Positions 1 to 9,648 are shown, counted from the first letter of the stretch. The stretch: DNA of 32,738 nucleotides from Paenisporosarcina sp. TG20 (GCF_000286315.1 NZ_ALJG01000343.1:1-32738), one strand, 5' to 3'. The notes: generated by a model from the letters alone, not told the origin. A program made the numbers and translations.

Positions 1-45
1 TTCCCACTGGAGTCGCCGCCTTGCGCTACAATCAAACGATACCTG
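1..45. repeat. right end of a dispersed Bacillaceae-type intergenic repeat (partial)
   Basis: The first bases contain GGAGTCGCCGCCTTGCG followed by CTACAATCAA. From memory, this resembles the right end of a repeat found many times between genes in Bacillus-like genomes. Those elements usually begin GTTGATTTCCG and end near CAATCAAC. Only the right end is in the window, and a matching left end is at the far edge. Family assignment is from memory and not checked by search. Confidence 0.45.
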
Positions 46-101
46 TCTAAAATTAACGGATAACAATTAAATGTTCGTGATTATTATCTAATTGAGGAGT
101 T

Positions 102-203
102 ATGAAATTGACTCAATTAAATGCATATGACAGAATAACTACTCTTTTGTCTGAAAGGGGAATTAAATAAGAAGAAATCAAACAAGAAATTATTTCAATT
201 TAA
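102..203 (+). pseudogene. small ORF interrupted by an in-frame stop
   Basis: An ATG at 102 lies 2 nt after GAGGAG (94-99), an unusually tight spacing. It reads 22 codons (MKLTQLNAYDRITTLLSERG, then IK) to a TAA at 168-170. The same frame continues after the stop as EEIKQEIISI to a second TAA at 201-203. The polar composition either side of the stop fits a short gene broken by one nonsense change, or simply chance. I do not recognise the family. Confidence 0.2.
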
Positions 204-212
204 GACAAGAAG

Positions 213-241
213 TTGCTTTATACCTAATCAATACCTAAAAT
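213..241 (+). promoter_or_regulatory. candidate sigma-A promoter for the helicase-nuclease-protease fusion gene
   Basis: TTGCTT (213-218) and TAAAAT (236-241) are separated by 17 nt. The -10 matches five of six consensus positions and the -35 is weak. It lies about 48 nt before the likely start at 289. No full LexA/DinR box (GAAC-N4-GTTC) was seen upstream. Confidence 0.3.
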
Positions 242-288
242 AGAGGATAGAAGAAAGTCCCTGGATCTTAATGAATGGAGGTGGCAAG

Positions 289-2724
289 ATGAAGCTAAAT
301 ATGGAGCAAAGAAGGATTGTAGAACTCGAACCAAATGGTCATATGATGATTAAGGGGGTAGCAGGGTCAGGCAAGACGACTGTGGCGATTAGGCGAATTT
401 CTTTTTTGCAAGATCATTATAGTCATGAAGAAGACGATTCGATTCTTCTCGTTACTTACAATAAAACATTATTGCAGTACATAAAATATCAATACCATAA
501 ATTTGCTGATGAAGAACAGGAACAATATGAACTATTATTTTCGAAAGATAGTGAGGTTGAAATTGTAACGATTGATAGCCTCATGTATAAATATTTCATG
601 AAGCAGATGCGACGTATGAACCTTTCATTAAAACCCTCCAATAACCATTTGGACCATAAGGTAATGGTAAAGGCAATCCATAGTATGCAAAAGAGATACC
701 CGAAAAGTAAAATATTATCTCCAAAAAACAGTCTCTTCTTATTAGATGAAGTAACCTGGATCAATGCTTGTCAAATAGAAGATGTGGATACTTATCAACA
801 AATAGATCGGATAGGACGAGCAACTGGTGGGAGTGGCTCACCTCAAAAACTATTGAAAAATTCTGACCTTCGTGCAGCTATCTTTGAATTAATGGAAACA
901 TTTAACGCCATGCTTGCTGACGAAGGTTATGTAACTTTCAAACTAATGAATTCAATGGCTCTGCAGGAAGCCCAACAAATGAATCATGGAAAGTACACGC
1001 ATGTAATCATAGATGAGAGTCAAGATTTGACGAAAGTACAACTTGAATTTTTAAAATGTATTTATCAGGAAAAACCTTATTCATCAATACTGTTTGTTGC
1101 TGATAACACACAGAGTATTTATTCGCAATCATGGCTAGGAAAAGGAAGACCCTACACATCAATTGGCTACGATATGAGTGGGAAATCAAGAGTGCTTAGT
1201 AAAAATTATCGCACGACAACTGAAATTTCACAGGCAGCCTACCAGCTCATAGAAAACGATTCTACCATTAATGCGAATTTAGACTTTGTAAAGCCTTCAT
1301 TAATCGATCGACATGGTCATCCACCTATTTATCGTTTTTTCACTTCAAGCCAAGATCAAATTAATTTTTTATTAAAAGAGATTAACATTCTTACAAATGA
1401 TTATCAATATTCTGAAATATGTGTGGTGGCAAAAGAAAAAAGAATTATTGAGAGTGCGAGCCAAGTATTGGAAAGTGGAGGAATTCCATGTGAAATTCTT
1501 CAGTTTTCAGAAGCGAACTTCGAGTCGGATAAAGTGAAATTGGTGACCATGCATTCAATAAAAGGATTGGAATTCAAAGTTATCTTTTTGATTGATTTGA
1601 ATGACGGTGTTATCCCAAATACGCGACTTTATGATTTGGATGATGAAGAAACGATGGATTCGGAAGAGCGTAAATTATTGTATGTAGGGATGACCCGAGC
1701 AAATGAATTGTTATACATGTCTACAGTTAGAAAACCGTCTAAATTTATTAAGGAAATGAACATGCAATACCTTCGGATGAAACGAGATAGCTTAATGCGA
1801 CCATTCCAATCAATCGGAATCCAAGATTATCAGCTTAAAGACCAGGTGCAAGATCTTAATTCAAAAGAAGAAGTAGTTCGCCAATGGATGCTACGTGAGC
1901 TTCGTCAAACTTATGGATATCCACTCGAACTTTTAGAACTGGAGTTTCCAGTTCAACAGTTTTCGACAAAGGGTTATATTGATATTGCTGTGCAAATCTT
2001 TAAGAACGGAGAAATGGTTCCCTATATCTTCGCTGAAGTGAAACAGTTCGGAAGTGGAATTCAAGATGCTACCCAACAATTGAAATCGTATCTAGAAGCA
2101 AATCAACGCGTTCGTTATGGAATCGCCACTGATGGTCTTGAGGTGATTTGTATGGATCGATCTGGTGAAATTTTGAATGACCTGCCGAAATGCCAACCAC
2201 AATTTTTACCTGAAACAAAAAATAGAAGAATGTATTCAAATTTTAAAAACAATAAAAAGTATAGCGTTGCCACAGAATTAGACAATGAAGAAATGGTTGA
2301 AATTACAGACCTAGAGTCAGGTTTGTTTGTGGACTATGAAACGAAATGCAAGATTCCTCTTATTGGTAATGTGGCAGCTGGCGTACCGATTTCTGTGAAT
2401 ATCGACTATGATTCTTCACTTACATTACCTAAGGAATGGGTTGTATCCGAAATAAACTCATTCGCACTCATTGTAACAGGGGATAGTATGAAGGATGCAG
2501 GAATTGACAAAGGGGATGTCGTCATCGTCAATCGTCAGCAATCTGCAACAAATGGGGATATTGTCATTGCCATCATTGACGAAGAGGCGACTATGAAGAA
2601 ATTTGTGCCAATGGGTGACTCCATCCTGCTCCTTTCCGAGAACCCGAAATATGAACCAATTCAAATGAAGAAAGAAGATGTGTTGATTAATGGAAAGGTT
2701 ATTGGGGTTATGAAAAATCAATAA
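289..2724 (+). CDS. SF1 helicase fused to PD-(D/E)XK (HsdR_N-like) nuclease and LexA/S24 autoprotease domains
   Basis: The ATG at 289 is chosen over the one at 271 because GGAGG (277-281) sits 7 nt before it; 811 aa result. Residues 1 to about 505 are a UvrD-like helicase: Walker A GVAGSGKTT (23-31, K29), Walker B IIDESQD (about 239-245), motif V VTMHSIKGLEF and motif VI LLYVGMTRA. Residues about 525-650 resemble the type I restriction HsdR N-terminal nuclease fold, with D565 and E583-V-K585 intact. Residues about 685-811 are a LexA/UmuD-like S24 peptidase: cleavage-type Ala697-Gly698, catalytic Ser733 (GDSM) and Lys770. LexA-type proteases cut themselves when RecA filaments form, so damage-triggered release or activation of the helicase-nuclease is a reasonable inference. 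No DNA-binding HTH is visible and no partner gene is adjacent. Domains are well supported; biological role (repair, defence or self-regulation) is unknown. Confidence 0.85.
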   Translation: MKLNMEQRRIVELEPNGHMMIKGVAGSGKTTVAIRRISFLQDHYSHEEDDSILLVTYNKTLLQYIKYQYHKFADEEQEQYELLFSKDSEVEIVTIDSLMYKYFMKQMRRMNLSLKPSNNHLDHKVMVKAIHSMQKRYPKSKILSPKNSLFLLDEVTWINACQIEDVDTYQQIDRIGRATGGSGSPQKLLKNSDLRAAIFELMETFNAMLADEGYVTFKLMNSMALQEAQQMNHGKYTHVIIDESQDLTKVQLEFLKCIYQEKPYSSILFVADNTQSIYSQSWLGKGRPYTSIGYDMSGKSRVLSKNYRTTTEISQAAYQLIENDSTINANLDFVKPSLIDRHGHPPIYRFFTSSQDQINFLLKEINILTNDYQYSEICVVAKEKRIIESASQVLESGGIPCEILQFSEANFESDKVKLVTMHSIKGLEFKVIFLIDLNDGVIPNTRLYDLDDEETMDSEERKLLYVGMTRANELLYMSTVRKPSKFIKEMNMQYLRMKRDSLMRPFQSIGIQDYQLKDQVQDLNSKEEVVRQWMLRELRQTYGYPLELLELEFPVQQFSTKGYIDIAVQIFKNGEMVPYIFAEVKQFGSGIQDATQQLKSYLEANQRVRYGIATDGLEVICMDRSGEILNDLPKCQPQFLPETKNRRMYSNFKNNKKYSVATELDNEEMVEITDLESGLFVDYETKCKIPLIGNVAAGVPISVNIDYDSSLTLPKEWVVSEINSFALIVTGDSMKDAGIDKGDVVIVNRQQSATNGDIVIAIIDEEATMKKFVPMGDSILLLSENPKYEPIQMKKEDVLINGKVIGVMKNQ

Positions 2725-3057
2725 ATATCAATTACCAAAACTAAAGCTGGATATTTGATATATCTAAATGGTAAAGATCATATAACTGAAATAATAGTAG
2801 TCTTTCCAACACGAAAAGGATGCCGACTAACGACTACATCAAATGATAGTAGAAATAATTCGGAGCTGGTAATGTAGGCAAGGTTAGGCATCATGTAACC
2901 CAGTAACATATGACCGTGATCTGTAAAATCTAGAAGTAGATGATACGCTACTCGACACAAGAAGTGTGGAATATATAAAAAGTCCTAAGATCAGTAAATA
3001 AAAGTTTAAATAACTCGGTATATAGCGTTATAAAAACATCATACTAACAAACAAATT
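2725..3057. other. intergenic stretch without recognisable gene
   Basis: Between the helicase fusion and the terminator at 3058 no ORF has a credible ribosome binding site or recognisable product. The stretch around 2815-2980 is less AT-rich than its flanks and could be a decayed element, but I could not identify one. Confidence 0.5.
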
Positions 3058-3082
3058 AGCATTGCTTTTTGCAATGCTTTTT
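3058..3082 (+). terminator. Rho-independent terminator
   Basis: AGCATTGC (3058-3065) pairs with GCAATGCT (3071-3078) across a TTTTT loop and is followed by a T run to 3082. It lies about 330 nt after the helicase stop codon, so it either ends a long 3' untranslated region or a transcript from a lost gene. Confidence 0.7.
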
Positions 3083-3226
3083 CCGTGGAATTTATAATTG
3101 AGTATTAATAAAAGGAATTTAATCAATAATATGGTAATGTAGTAAATAAGTATAATTTTTAATCTTACTATTGAACTTATAAGATTGATTGCTAAATTTA
3201 TGCGAAATGTTCCAAGGAGGTAATGA

Positions 3227-3478
3227 ATGATGGCAATTTTATTGAGTATTATATTTGGGTTGTCGCTTTTGTTTTTAGTCATTACTTTGTTTTATACGAT
3301 AATTGTTCGGAGTTGGAAAAGTTATTTAGGTTTAGGTATTGTTTCAATACCATTATCTTTATATTTTTATTCTGGAGAACCACCTGTACAGTTTGTGGGG
3401 CTTTTTTCCATAGTTTGTTTTGCTATCTCTTTATTAATGCTTTTGCGAAAAAAAATAAAGACAAAGACTTTTGTTTAA
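3227..3478 (+). CDS. small hydrophobic membrane protein
   Basis: The 83-residue product starts MMAILLSIIF; AAGGAGG (3214-3220) is 6 nt before the ATG at 3227 and 9 nt before an adjacent ATG at 3230, so either could be used. Three hydrophobic stretches (roughly residues 3-27, 32-47 and 54-74) predict an inner-membrane protein, with a Lys-rich C-terminus that would face the cytoplasm. An overlapping frame starting at 3223 gives a 90-residue peptide without membrane pattern and is the less likely reading. I do not recognise the family. It stands alone between the upstream terminator and a rightward kinase gene. Confidence 0.65.
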   Translation: MMAILLSIIFGLSLLFLVITLFYTIIVRSWKSYLGLGIVSIPLSLYFYSGEPPVQFVGLFSIVCFAISLLMLLRKKIKTKTFV

Positions 3479-3712
3479 AAATAGATGCTTTATAGGATCT
3501 TCTCCAACTATCAAATGCATTACTTTAAATATGGTCATGCCCTTTTTTCTTCAAGTTAATACATTAACAAGTACCAGTTTTTATGCATGAAATATATTGT
3601 TTATCAACAGATAACGTGCTTTATCATTGTAAAAAGTCCGGATTAGATTGTCGAATCTTAAATTATATGCGAGAATAACTACTAATTACAATCAATTTCA
3701 AGGGGCATTAAA

Positions 3713-4984
3713 ATGAAAAACAACATAGATTTTTTTCGAAAAATACCGTTTATCTATCTAATAGTAGGTCCCATTTGGGTTTTTGGCACAGATTACTTGT
3801 TAAGTGTATCTGATTTTTCTGCAGAGCTACTATTCTTCCTGGAAACCGTTAAAGGTTTATTATTTGTTTTCATCACAGCTACACTGTTATTTTTTCTATT
3901 AAAGAGTTTAAGCCATTCAAAACAAATTGAAGAAGAAAAAGAGAAGCTTACATTGTTAATTGATACGATGCCTGACTTTGTATCATTTAAAGATGGAGAA
4001 GGAAAGTGGCTTCAATTGAACAAATTTGGTGCGCAGTTATTCGAATTAGAAAACGTCGATTACCAAGGGAAGACAGACGAAGAAGTAGCAAAATATACAG
4101 ACTTTTATCACGATGCTTTGATTTACTGTATAGATACAGATGAAGAGGCCTGGAAGGAAGGAAAGGTAAGTCGTTGTGAGGAAATTATTCCTTTAAGAGA
4201 TGGTTCAAACAAAATATTTGATACATTCAAAGTTCCTATTTTTAATAAAGATGGTTCTAGAAATGCTTTATTAGTAATCGGTAGGGATATTACCGATTTA
4301 AAAGAAACAGAAAGTATGTTAAGACAATCAGAAAAAATGGCTGTCTTAGGAGAACTAGCTGCAGGTATTGCGCACGAAATACGAAACCCTCTTACAACGA
4401 TTAAAGGATTTATGCAAATGCATCAAGAGAAAACAATTAGAATTGAGGATCATATTGATGTGCTAGTGGATGAAATTGATCGAATTAATAGCATTTGTAC
4501 GGAACTATTACTGGTTGCAAAGCCAACCGATATCATTTTTTCTACCAAAAACATAAACACGATTGTGAAAGAAGTCGTTCAATTGTTATCAACAGAAGTT
4601 ACCCTACTAAATACACAGTTAAACGTTATAGAACTCAATCAATTCAATGCATACTGTAATGATAGTCAATTAAAACAGGTATTTATCAATATACTTAAGA
4701 ATGCATTGGAAGCCATCTCTACAAATGGTGAAATCACTATTACACTCTATGATAAAAATGAGGATTACTTTGCTGTTAAGTTTGAGGATAATGGATGCGG
4801 AATTGAAGAAACCCGTTTAGAACGCATTGGTGAACCTTTCTATAGCGTAAAAGAAAAAGGAATTGGACTCGGAATGACCGTAAGCTTTCGCATAATAGAA
4901 ACACACAAAGGTTCTATCCAAATCACAAGCCAAGTGGATGTAGGAACTAGCGTCGAAGTATTATTGCCGAAGTTGAAAGTTTAG
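3713..4984 (+). CDS. membrane PAS-domain sensor histidine kinase, orphan
   Basis: The 423-residue protein has two N-terminal membrane segments (about 11-30 and 38-66), a PAS domain (about 75-195, IDTMPDFVSFKDGEGKW), a HisKA dimerisation helix with phospho-acceptor H221 in GIAHEIRNPL, and a HATPase_c domain with N box (NILKNALEAI), G1 (EDNGCGI) and G2 (GIGLGM). AAGGGG (3700-3705) precedes the ATG. No response regulator is adjacent. In Bacillales such orphan PAS kinases often feed the Spo0F/Spo0A sporulation phosphorelay, as KinA-KinE do; that role is inferred only from domain layout and lack of partner. The short loop between the two membrane segments argues against an extracytoplasmic sensor domain, so the PAS domain or the membrane part itself probably senses the signal. 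Confidence 0.9.
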   Translation: MKNNIDFFRKIPFIYLIVGPIWVFGTDYLLSVSDFSAELLFFLETVKGLLFVFITATLLFFLLKSLSHSKQIEEEKEKLTLLIDTMPDFVSFKDGEGKWLQLNKFGAQLFELENVDYQGKTDEEVAKYTDFYHDALIYCIDTDEEAWKEGKVSRCEEIIPLRDGSNKIFDTFKVPIFNKDGSRNALLVIGRDITDLKETESMLRQSEKMAVLGELAAGIAHEIRNPLTTIKGFMQMHQEKTIRIEDHIDVLVDEIDRINSICTELLLVAKPTDIIFSTKNINTIVKEVVQLLSTEVTLLNTQLNVIELNQFNAYCNDSQLKQVFINILKNALEAISTNGEITITLYDKNEDYFAVKFEDNGCGIEETRLERIGEPFYSVKEKGIGLGMTVSFRIIETHKGSIQITSQVDVGTSVEVLLPKLKV

Positions 4985-5077
4985 TAGTGCTAGCTATTGT
5001 CATACACTATAGCTAGAACTTAAAGACACGACATCTATCTTCCAACCGAAGAACTGCAAGAGAAATATGAAATGTGT

Positions 5078-5111
5078 AAAAGGCCTTTGGGATGTATCCA
5101 AAGGCCCTTTT
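5078..5111. terminator. strong terminator after the sensor kinase gene
   Basis: AAAAGGCCTTTGG (5078-5090) pairs with CCAAAGGCCCTTTT (5098-5111), apart from one bulged C, across a 7-nt loop. A-rich and T-rich flanks make it usable in both directions. It is about 95 nt after the kinase stop. Confidence 0.8.
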
Positions 5112-5317
5112 CCTTTACTGTAACTGTAGAAGAAGGCATGAAAAGCAATATTGTCTTTTCCAAGTTCAAGAATTGCTGAAGGTCATAATCATAGTCTAGC
5201 CCCCAATTCGCTACTGGAATGAGGTTCTACTATACTGAAAGTAAGTACCTGTTTATCCGAGGTAATTGAGTGGCTTTTAAACATGATAGTGAGCTACTAA
5301 TGGAAGGAGATAATTAA

Positions 5318-7933
5318 ATGAATGATGTTTTTAGAAAAACTTCAGGAGAAGTCTTAAAGACTTTGGATGTAACAGAAGCGGGTTTGAATACAGAAGATGT
5401 TCACAAACGGCGGGAGCAGCACGGCTATAACGAATTGGAAGAAGGAAAGCGAAAGAATGGTTTCCAAGTGTTTGTTGAGCAACTGAAAGACTTTCTGGTT
5501 ATCATCTTACTTGCTGCGGCCCTTATTTCTGCTTTTTTAGGTGAAATTGAAAATACCATTGTTATCATGATTGTCGTAATCCTAAATGCCATTCTCGGAA
5601 CGGTCCAGCATGTAAAGGCGGAGCAAAGTTTAAACAGCTTAAAGGCTCTTTCCTCTCCGTCAGCTAAAGTATTGCGCAATGGGACAAAAGAGGAAGTTCC
5701 TTCAAGGGATATCGTTGTTGGGGATATTCTCTATCTTGACCCAGGTGATTTGGTTAGTGCTGATGGAAGACTACTTGAAAACTATAGCCTTCAGATCAAT
5801 GAAAGCTCATTAACAGGTGAATCACTTAGTTCCTTAAAAGACATTGAGCCAATTAATGAAGATGACGTGTCGATTGGCGATAAAAAGAATATGGTATTCT
5901 CGGGAAGCTTCGTTACATATGGCAGAGGCGTTGTCGTTGTAACCAGCACCGGAATGAAAACTGAGATTGGCAAGATCGCCAATTTGCTAGAATCGGCTAA
6001 AGACAAAAAGACACCACTTCAAACGAGTCTTGATACATTCGGAAAATATTTAGCGCTCATCATTATTGTGATTGCCGTGTTAATATTTACGGTCGATTTA
6101 GTCAGAGGAAACGATGTTGTTGATTCGTTTATGTTTGCAGTGGCACTAGCAGTCGCGGCCATTCCGGAAGCCTTAAGTTCCATTGTTACGATTGTGCTGG
6201 CTTTTGGTACTCAAAAGATGGCCAAGGAAAATGCCATCGTACGAAAACTTCACGCGGTTGAAAGCCTGGGGGGCATTTCAGTCATTTGTTCAGATAAGAC
6301 CGGAACGCTTACCCAGAATAAGATGACCGTCCAGCAAATTTATGTGGATAATAAGGTCGTTGAGCATGACCAACTGAATCTTGAAAAGGACCTTGAGAAT
6401 AGAATTCTATTAATGTCACTATTATGTAATGATTCGGAAACAGTCGATAACAAGGCAATTGGCGACCCGACTGAACTAGCCCTTGTTAACTTTGCTGAAA
6501 CTTATGACTATGATGAACTGGCTATTCGACAAAAGTATCCACGAGTTGAGGAGCTACCATTTAGTTCTGACAGGAAACTGATGAGTACAGTCAATAACTA
6601 TGAAGGCAAAACCTATATGTTTACCAAAGGAGCACTCGACGTCTTACTTGACAGATTAGACAAGATTGAAACGTCTGATGGAGTTTTGGACTTTACCGAT
6701 AGTACAAAACAACAAATAGAACAGGTAAATAAAGACTTCTCGATGAATGGACTTAGAGTACTTGGTTTTGCCTATAAGGAAATAGCTGAAGGCCAAGCGA
6801 TTGATTTTACAGATGAAAATGACTTAACCTTTATCGGTCTGATTTCAATGATGGATCCTCCCCGAGATGAATCTGCTGATGCAGTCGCAGCTTGTATAGA
6901 CGCAGGCATCAAACCGGTCATGATTACAGGAGATCATAAAATAACTGCTTCCGCCATTGCCAAAAAGATTGGCATATTGAAACATGAATCAGAATCAGTA
7001 GAAGGCTTTGAAATTGAACAGTGGAGTGATGATGAACTCAAGGAAAAAGTGGCTAATATTTCGGTCTATGCCAGAGTATCTCCTGAACATAAGATACGAA
7101 TTGTTAGGGCCTGGCAGGATAAAGGAAATGTGGTTGCCATGACTGGGGATGGAGTCAATGATGGGCCAGCCTTAAAGCAGGCTGATATTGGGGTGGCCAT
7201 GGGAATTACAGGCACAGAAGTAGCCAAAGAAGCATCTGCCATCGTATTGACTGATGATAACTTCTCGACCATTGTAAAAGCCATATCAAATGGTCGGAGC
7301 ATTTACGCCAATATCCAGAATTCAATCAAGTTTTTATTAGCAGGAAATACAGGTGGAGTTTTGTCCGTCCTTTATGCGTCCATATTAGCTTTACCGGTTC
7401 CTTTTGCAGCTGTGCATTTGTTATTTATTAACTTGTTAACCGATAGCTTGCCTGCAATTGCGGTTGGACTCGAGCCACATGATAAAGACATCATGAAAGA
7501 AAAACCAAGGGGAATCAACACACCATTGTTGAACAAAACCTTTGCTCTACGAGTTCTGTCAGAAGGGCTAATTATCGCAATTGCAACCTTGATTTCCTTC
7601 CATATTGGCTTATCAACGGGAGACAACATGGTAGCCACCACAATGGCATTCTCTACTTTATGTTTGGCAAGACTGTTCCATGGATTTAATGCTAGAAGCA
7701 GTCAGTCTATATTTAAGATTGGGCTTTTCACAAACAAGTATCTTTGGTTTGCTGTTATTCTCGGTGTGGTCTTATTGCACATCGTACTCTTGCTACCAGC
7801 ACTTCAAGGAATATTTAAAGTTGCTCCACTTAACGCAGAGCAATTCGGTACAATTTACGCGATGTCCTTGATGCCACTCGTAGTAATCCAATTGTATAAA
7901 GTGGTATTTGCGAAAAAGAGTTTAGTGAAATAA
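5318..7933 (+). CDS. calcium-translocating P-type ATPase (P2A, LMCA1/YloB-like)
   Basis: The 871-residue membrane pump uses ATP to export calcium. AAGGAG (5304-5309) is 8 nt before the ATG. It has the actuator TGES (166-169), the phosphorylated Asp326 in CSDKTGTLTQN, and hinge MTGDGVNDGPALK. Hydrophobic segments fit ten membrane helices. Ion-site residues by alignment with SERCA: Glu284 (E309, PEAL in M4), Asn677 (N768), Asn705 and Asp709 (N796, D800 in M6). The SERCA site-I residue E771 is Gly680 here and E908 is Arg785. Listeria LMCA1 also has a small residue and an Arg at these places and moves one calcium per cycle with proton counter-transport, so the same stoichiometry is inferred. It is a single-gene unit between a terminator and an inverted repeat. 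Confidence 0.92.
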   Translation: MNDVFRKTSGEVLKTLDVTEAGLNTEDVHKRREQHGYNELEEGKRKNGFQVFVEQLKDFLVIILLAAALISAFLGEIENTIVIMIVVILNAILGTVQHVKAEQSLNSLKALSSPSAKVLRNGTKEEVPSRDIVVGDILYLDPGDLVSADGRLLENYSLQINESSLTGESLSSLKDIEPINEDDVSIGDKKNMVFSGSFVTYGRGVVVVTSTGMKTEIGKIANLLESAKDKKTPLQTSLDTFGKYLALIIIVIAVLIFTVDLVRGNDVVDSFMFAVALAVAAIPEALSSIVTIVLAFGTQKMAKENAIVRKLHAVESLGGISVICSDKTGTLTQNKMTVQQIYVDNKVVEHDQLNLEKDLENRILLMSLLCNDSETVDNKAIGDPTELALVNFAETYDYDELAIRQKYPRVEELPFSSDRKLMSTVNNYEGKTYMFTKGALDVLLDRLDKIETSDGVLDFTDSTKQQIEQVNKDFSMNGLRVLGFAYKEIAEGQAIDFTDENDLTFIGLISMMDPPRDESADAVAACIDAGIKPVMITGDHKITASAIAKKIGILKHESESVEGFEIEQWSDDELKEKVANISVYARVSPEHKIRIVRAWQDKGNVVAMTGDGVNDGPALKQADIGVAMGITGTEVAKEASAIVLTDDNFSTIVKAISNGRSIYANIQNSIKFLLAGNTGGVLSVLYASILALPVPFAAVHLLFINLLTDSLPAIAVGLEPHDKDIMKEKPRGINTPLLNKTFALRVLSEGLIIAIATLISFHIGLSTGDNMVATTMAFSTLCLARLFHGFNARSSQSIFKIGLFTNKYLWFAVILGVVLLHIVLLLPALQGIFKVAPLNAEQFGTIYAMSLMPLVVIQLYKVVFAKKSLVK

Positions 7934-8062
7934 AGCGTGCCTGCCCCTTTAGTTTGAAGAAAATAGGTCTGTACCGTAATGCAGATGTTGATTGCAAAAT
8001 AATCCATGGCAACTGCTGTCAAGAAGACCAACAGCAAAGTGTCTCGATAAGGACAGACAAAA

Positions 8063-8126
8063 GGTCCCTGTGACAGAAACAAACACGAATGTTTAAACTT
8101 TCATGATTGTTTTGGGCACAGGGACC
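8063..8126. repeat. long inverted repeat after the ATPase gene
   Basis: GGTCCCTGTG (8063-8072) is the exact reverse complement of CACAGGGACC (8117-8126). The interior (ACAAACACGAATG against CATGATTGTTTTG) also pairs partly, giving a long imperfect hairpin. There is no clean T run, so it looks more like a small palindromic repeat than an ordinary terminator, though it could stop transcription. Related words recur at 11856-11885. Confidence 0.6.
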
Positions 8127-8155
8127 GCTTTAAATTATGAGTTACACTTTATTTA

Positions 8156-8183
8156 TTGTTATTACTTTGGTTACAGATATGAT
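8156..8183 (+). promoter_or_regulatory. candidate ldh promoter
   Basis: TTGTTA (8156-8161) and TATGAT (8178-8183) are separated by 16 nt; four and five of six positions match sigma-A consensus. The element ends 30 nt before the candidate Rex site. Confidence 0.45.
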
Positions 8184-8212
8184 AATCGATTTAAATAAAC
8201 AAGAATGTCTAA

Positions 8213-8230
8213 TGGTGAATATTCTCACTA
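8213..8230 (+). promoter_or_regulatory. candidate Rex (NADH-sensing repressor) operator of ldh
   Basis: TGGTGAATATTCTCACTA matches 11 of the 14 fixed positions of the Rex consensus TTGTGAA-N4-TTCACAA. It lies between the candidate promoter and the ldh start, where bound repressor would block transcription. Rex control of fermentative ldh is well established in Gram-positive bacteria; its use here is inferred. Confidence 0.45.
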
Positions 8231-8264
8231 AAAATATTTCCTTTTTATAACCGATTTGATATGA

Positions 8265-9242
<978 letters not shown>

Positions 9243-9547
9243 TTTTAAAGTAGAAAGAAGAATGCATCATCTGGACTCAAGATGATAAAACGGCTTGTGT
9301 CCATTCCTCTACAATGTGATTATGGCAGTTTGGATTCATAATATCTCGGTTTAAACAGCTAGATTTGACGTGACCGTGGAAGCATTGCAAATGTCTCTCA
9401 AGACCAACGATTTCAGGTATTACTGCTTGGCTTTAGCGTCATTAGTGCAACTACTATGGGTAAGAAGACCAAGAGTATGATGTATTTGAATGGTTCTAGC
9501 CAATCTGCCAAATACACACAAGTTGTAAAATTGTCTACCAAAAATAG
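9243..9547. other. non-coding stretch after ldh, possibly decayed gene
   Basis: Roughly 300 nt with short open stretches in two frames around 9370-9560 but no start with a ribosome binding site and no recognised product. It may be the remains of a gene that once followed ldh; identity could not be established. Confidence 0.35.
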
Positions 9548-9581
9548 AAATGAGCAGTGACTTTGTCATCGCTCATTTTTT
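9548..9581. terminator. hairpin terminator between ldh and the leftward ABC operon
   Basis: AATGAGC-A-GTGAC pairs with GTCATCGCTCATT across a 3-nt loop, with one small internal mismatch, and is followed on the plus strand by TTTTTT. It ends ldh transcription and, lying 67 nt past the permease stop on the minus strand, could serve the convergent operon too. Confidence 0.75.
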
Positions 9582-9648
9582 CAATCTATAGGTTATGGTT
9601 CAGCGGGTTGTCACAGTATATGAACCGAGCTTTCATAATCGTCTTGTG

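Noticed and set aside
2778-2960. 60-residue minus-strand ORF between genes
   Set aside because: No ribosome binding site and no recognisable product.
2815-2980. Possible group II intron or transposon remnant
   Set aside because: Composition differs from flanks, but no catalytic domain V, terminal sequence or reverse transcriptase fragment could be shown.
3223-3495. 90-residue ORF overlapping the small membrane protein
   Set aside because: Same Shine-Dalgarno but closer spacing (2 nt) and no membrane or domain pattern; the frame from 3227 fits better.
4990-5016. Perfect 8-bp inverted repeat CTAGCTAT/ATAGCTAG after the kinase gene
   Set aside because: No T run and a strong terminator lies 60 nt downstream; short AT-rich palindromes are expected by chance.
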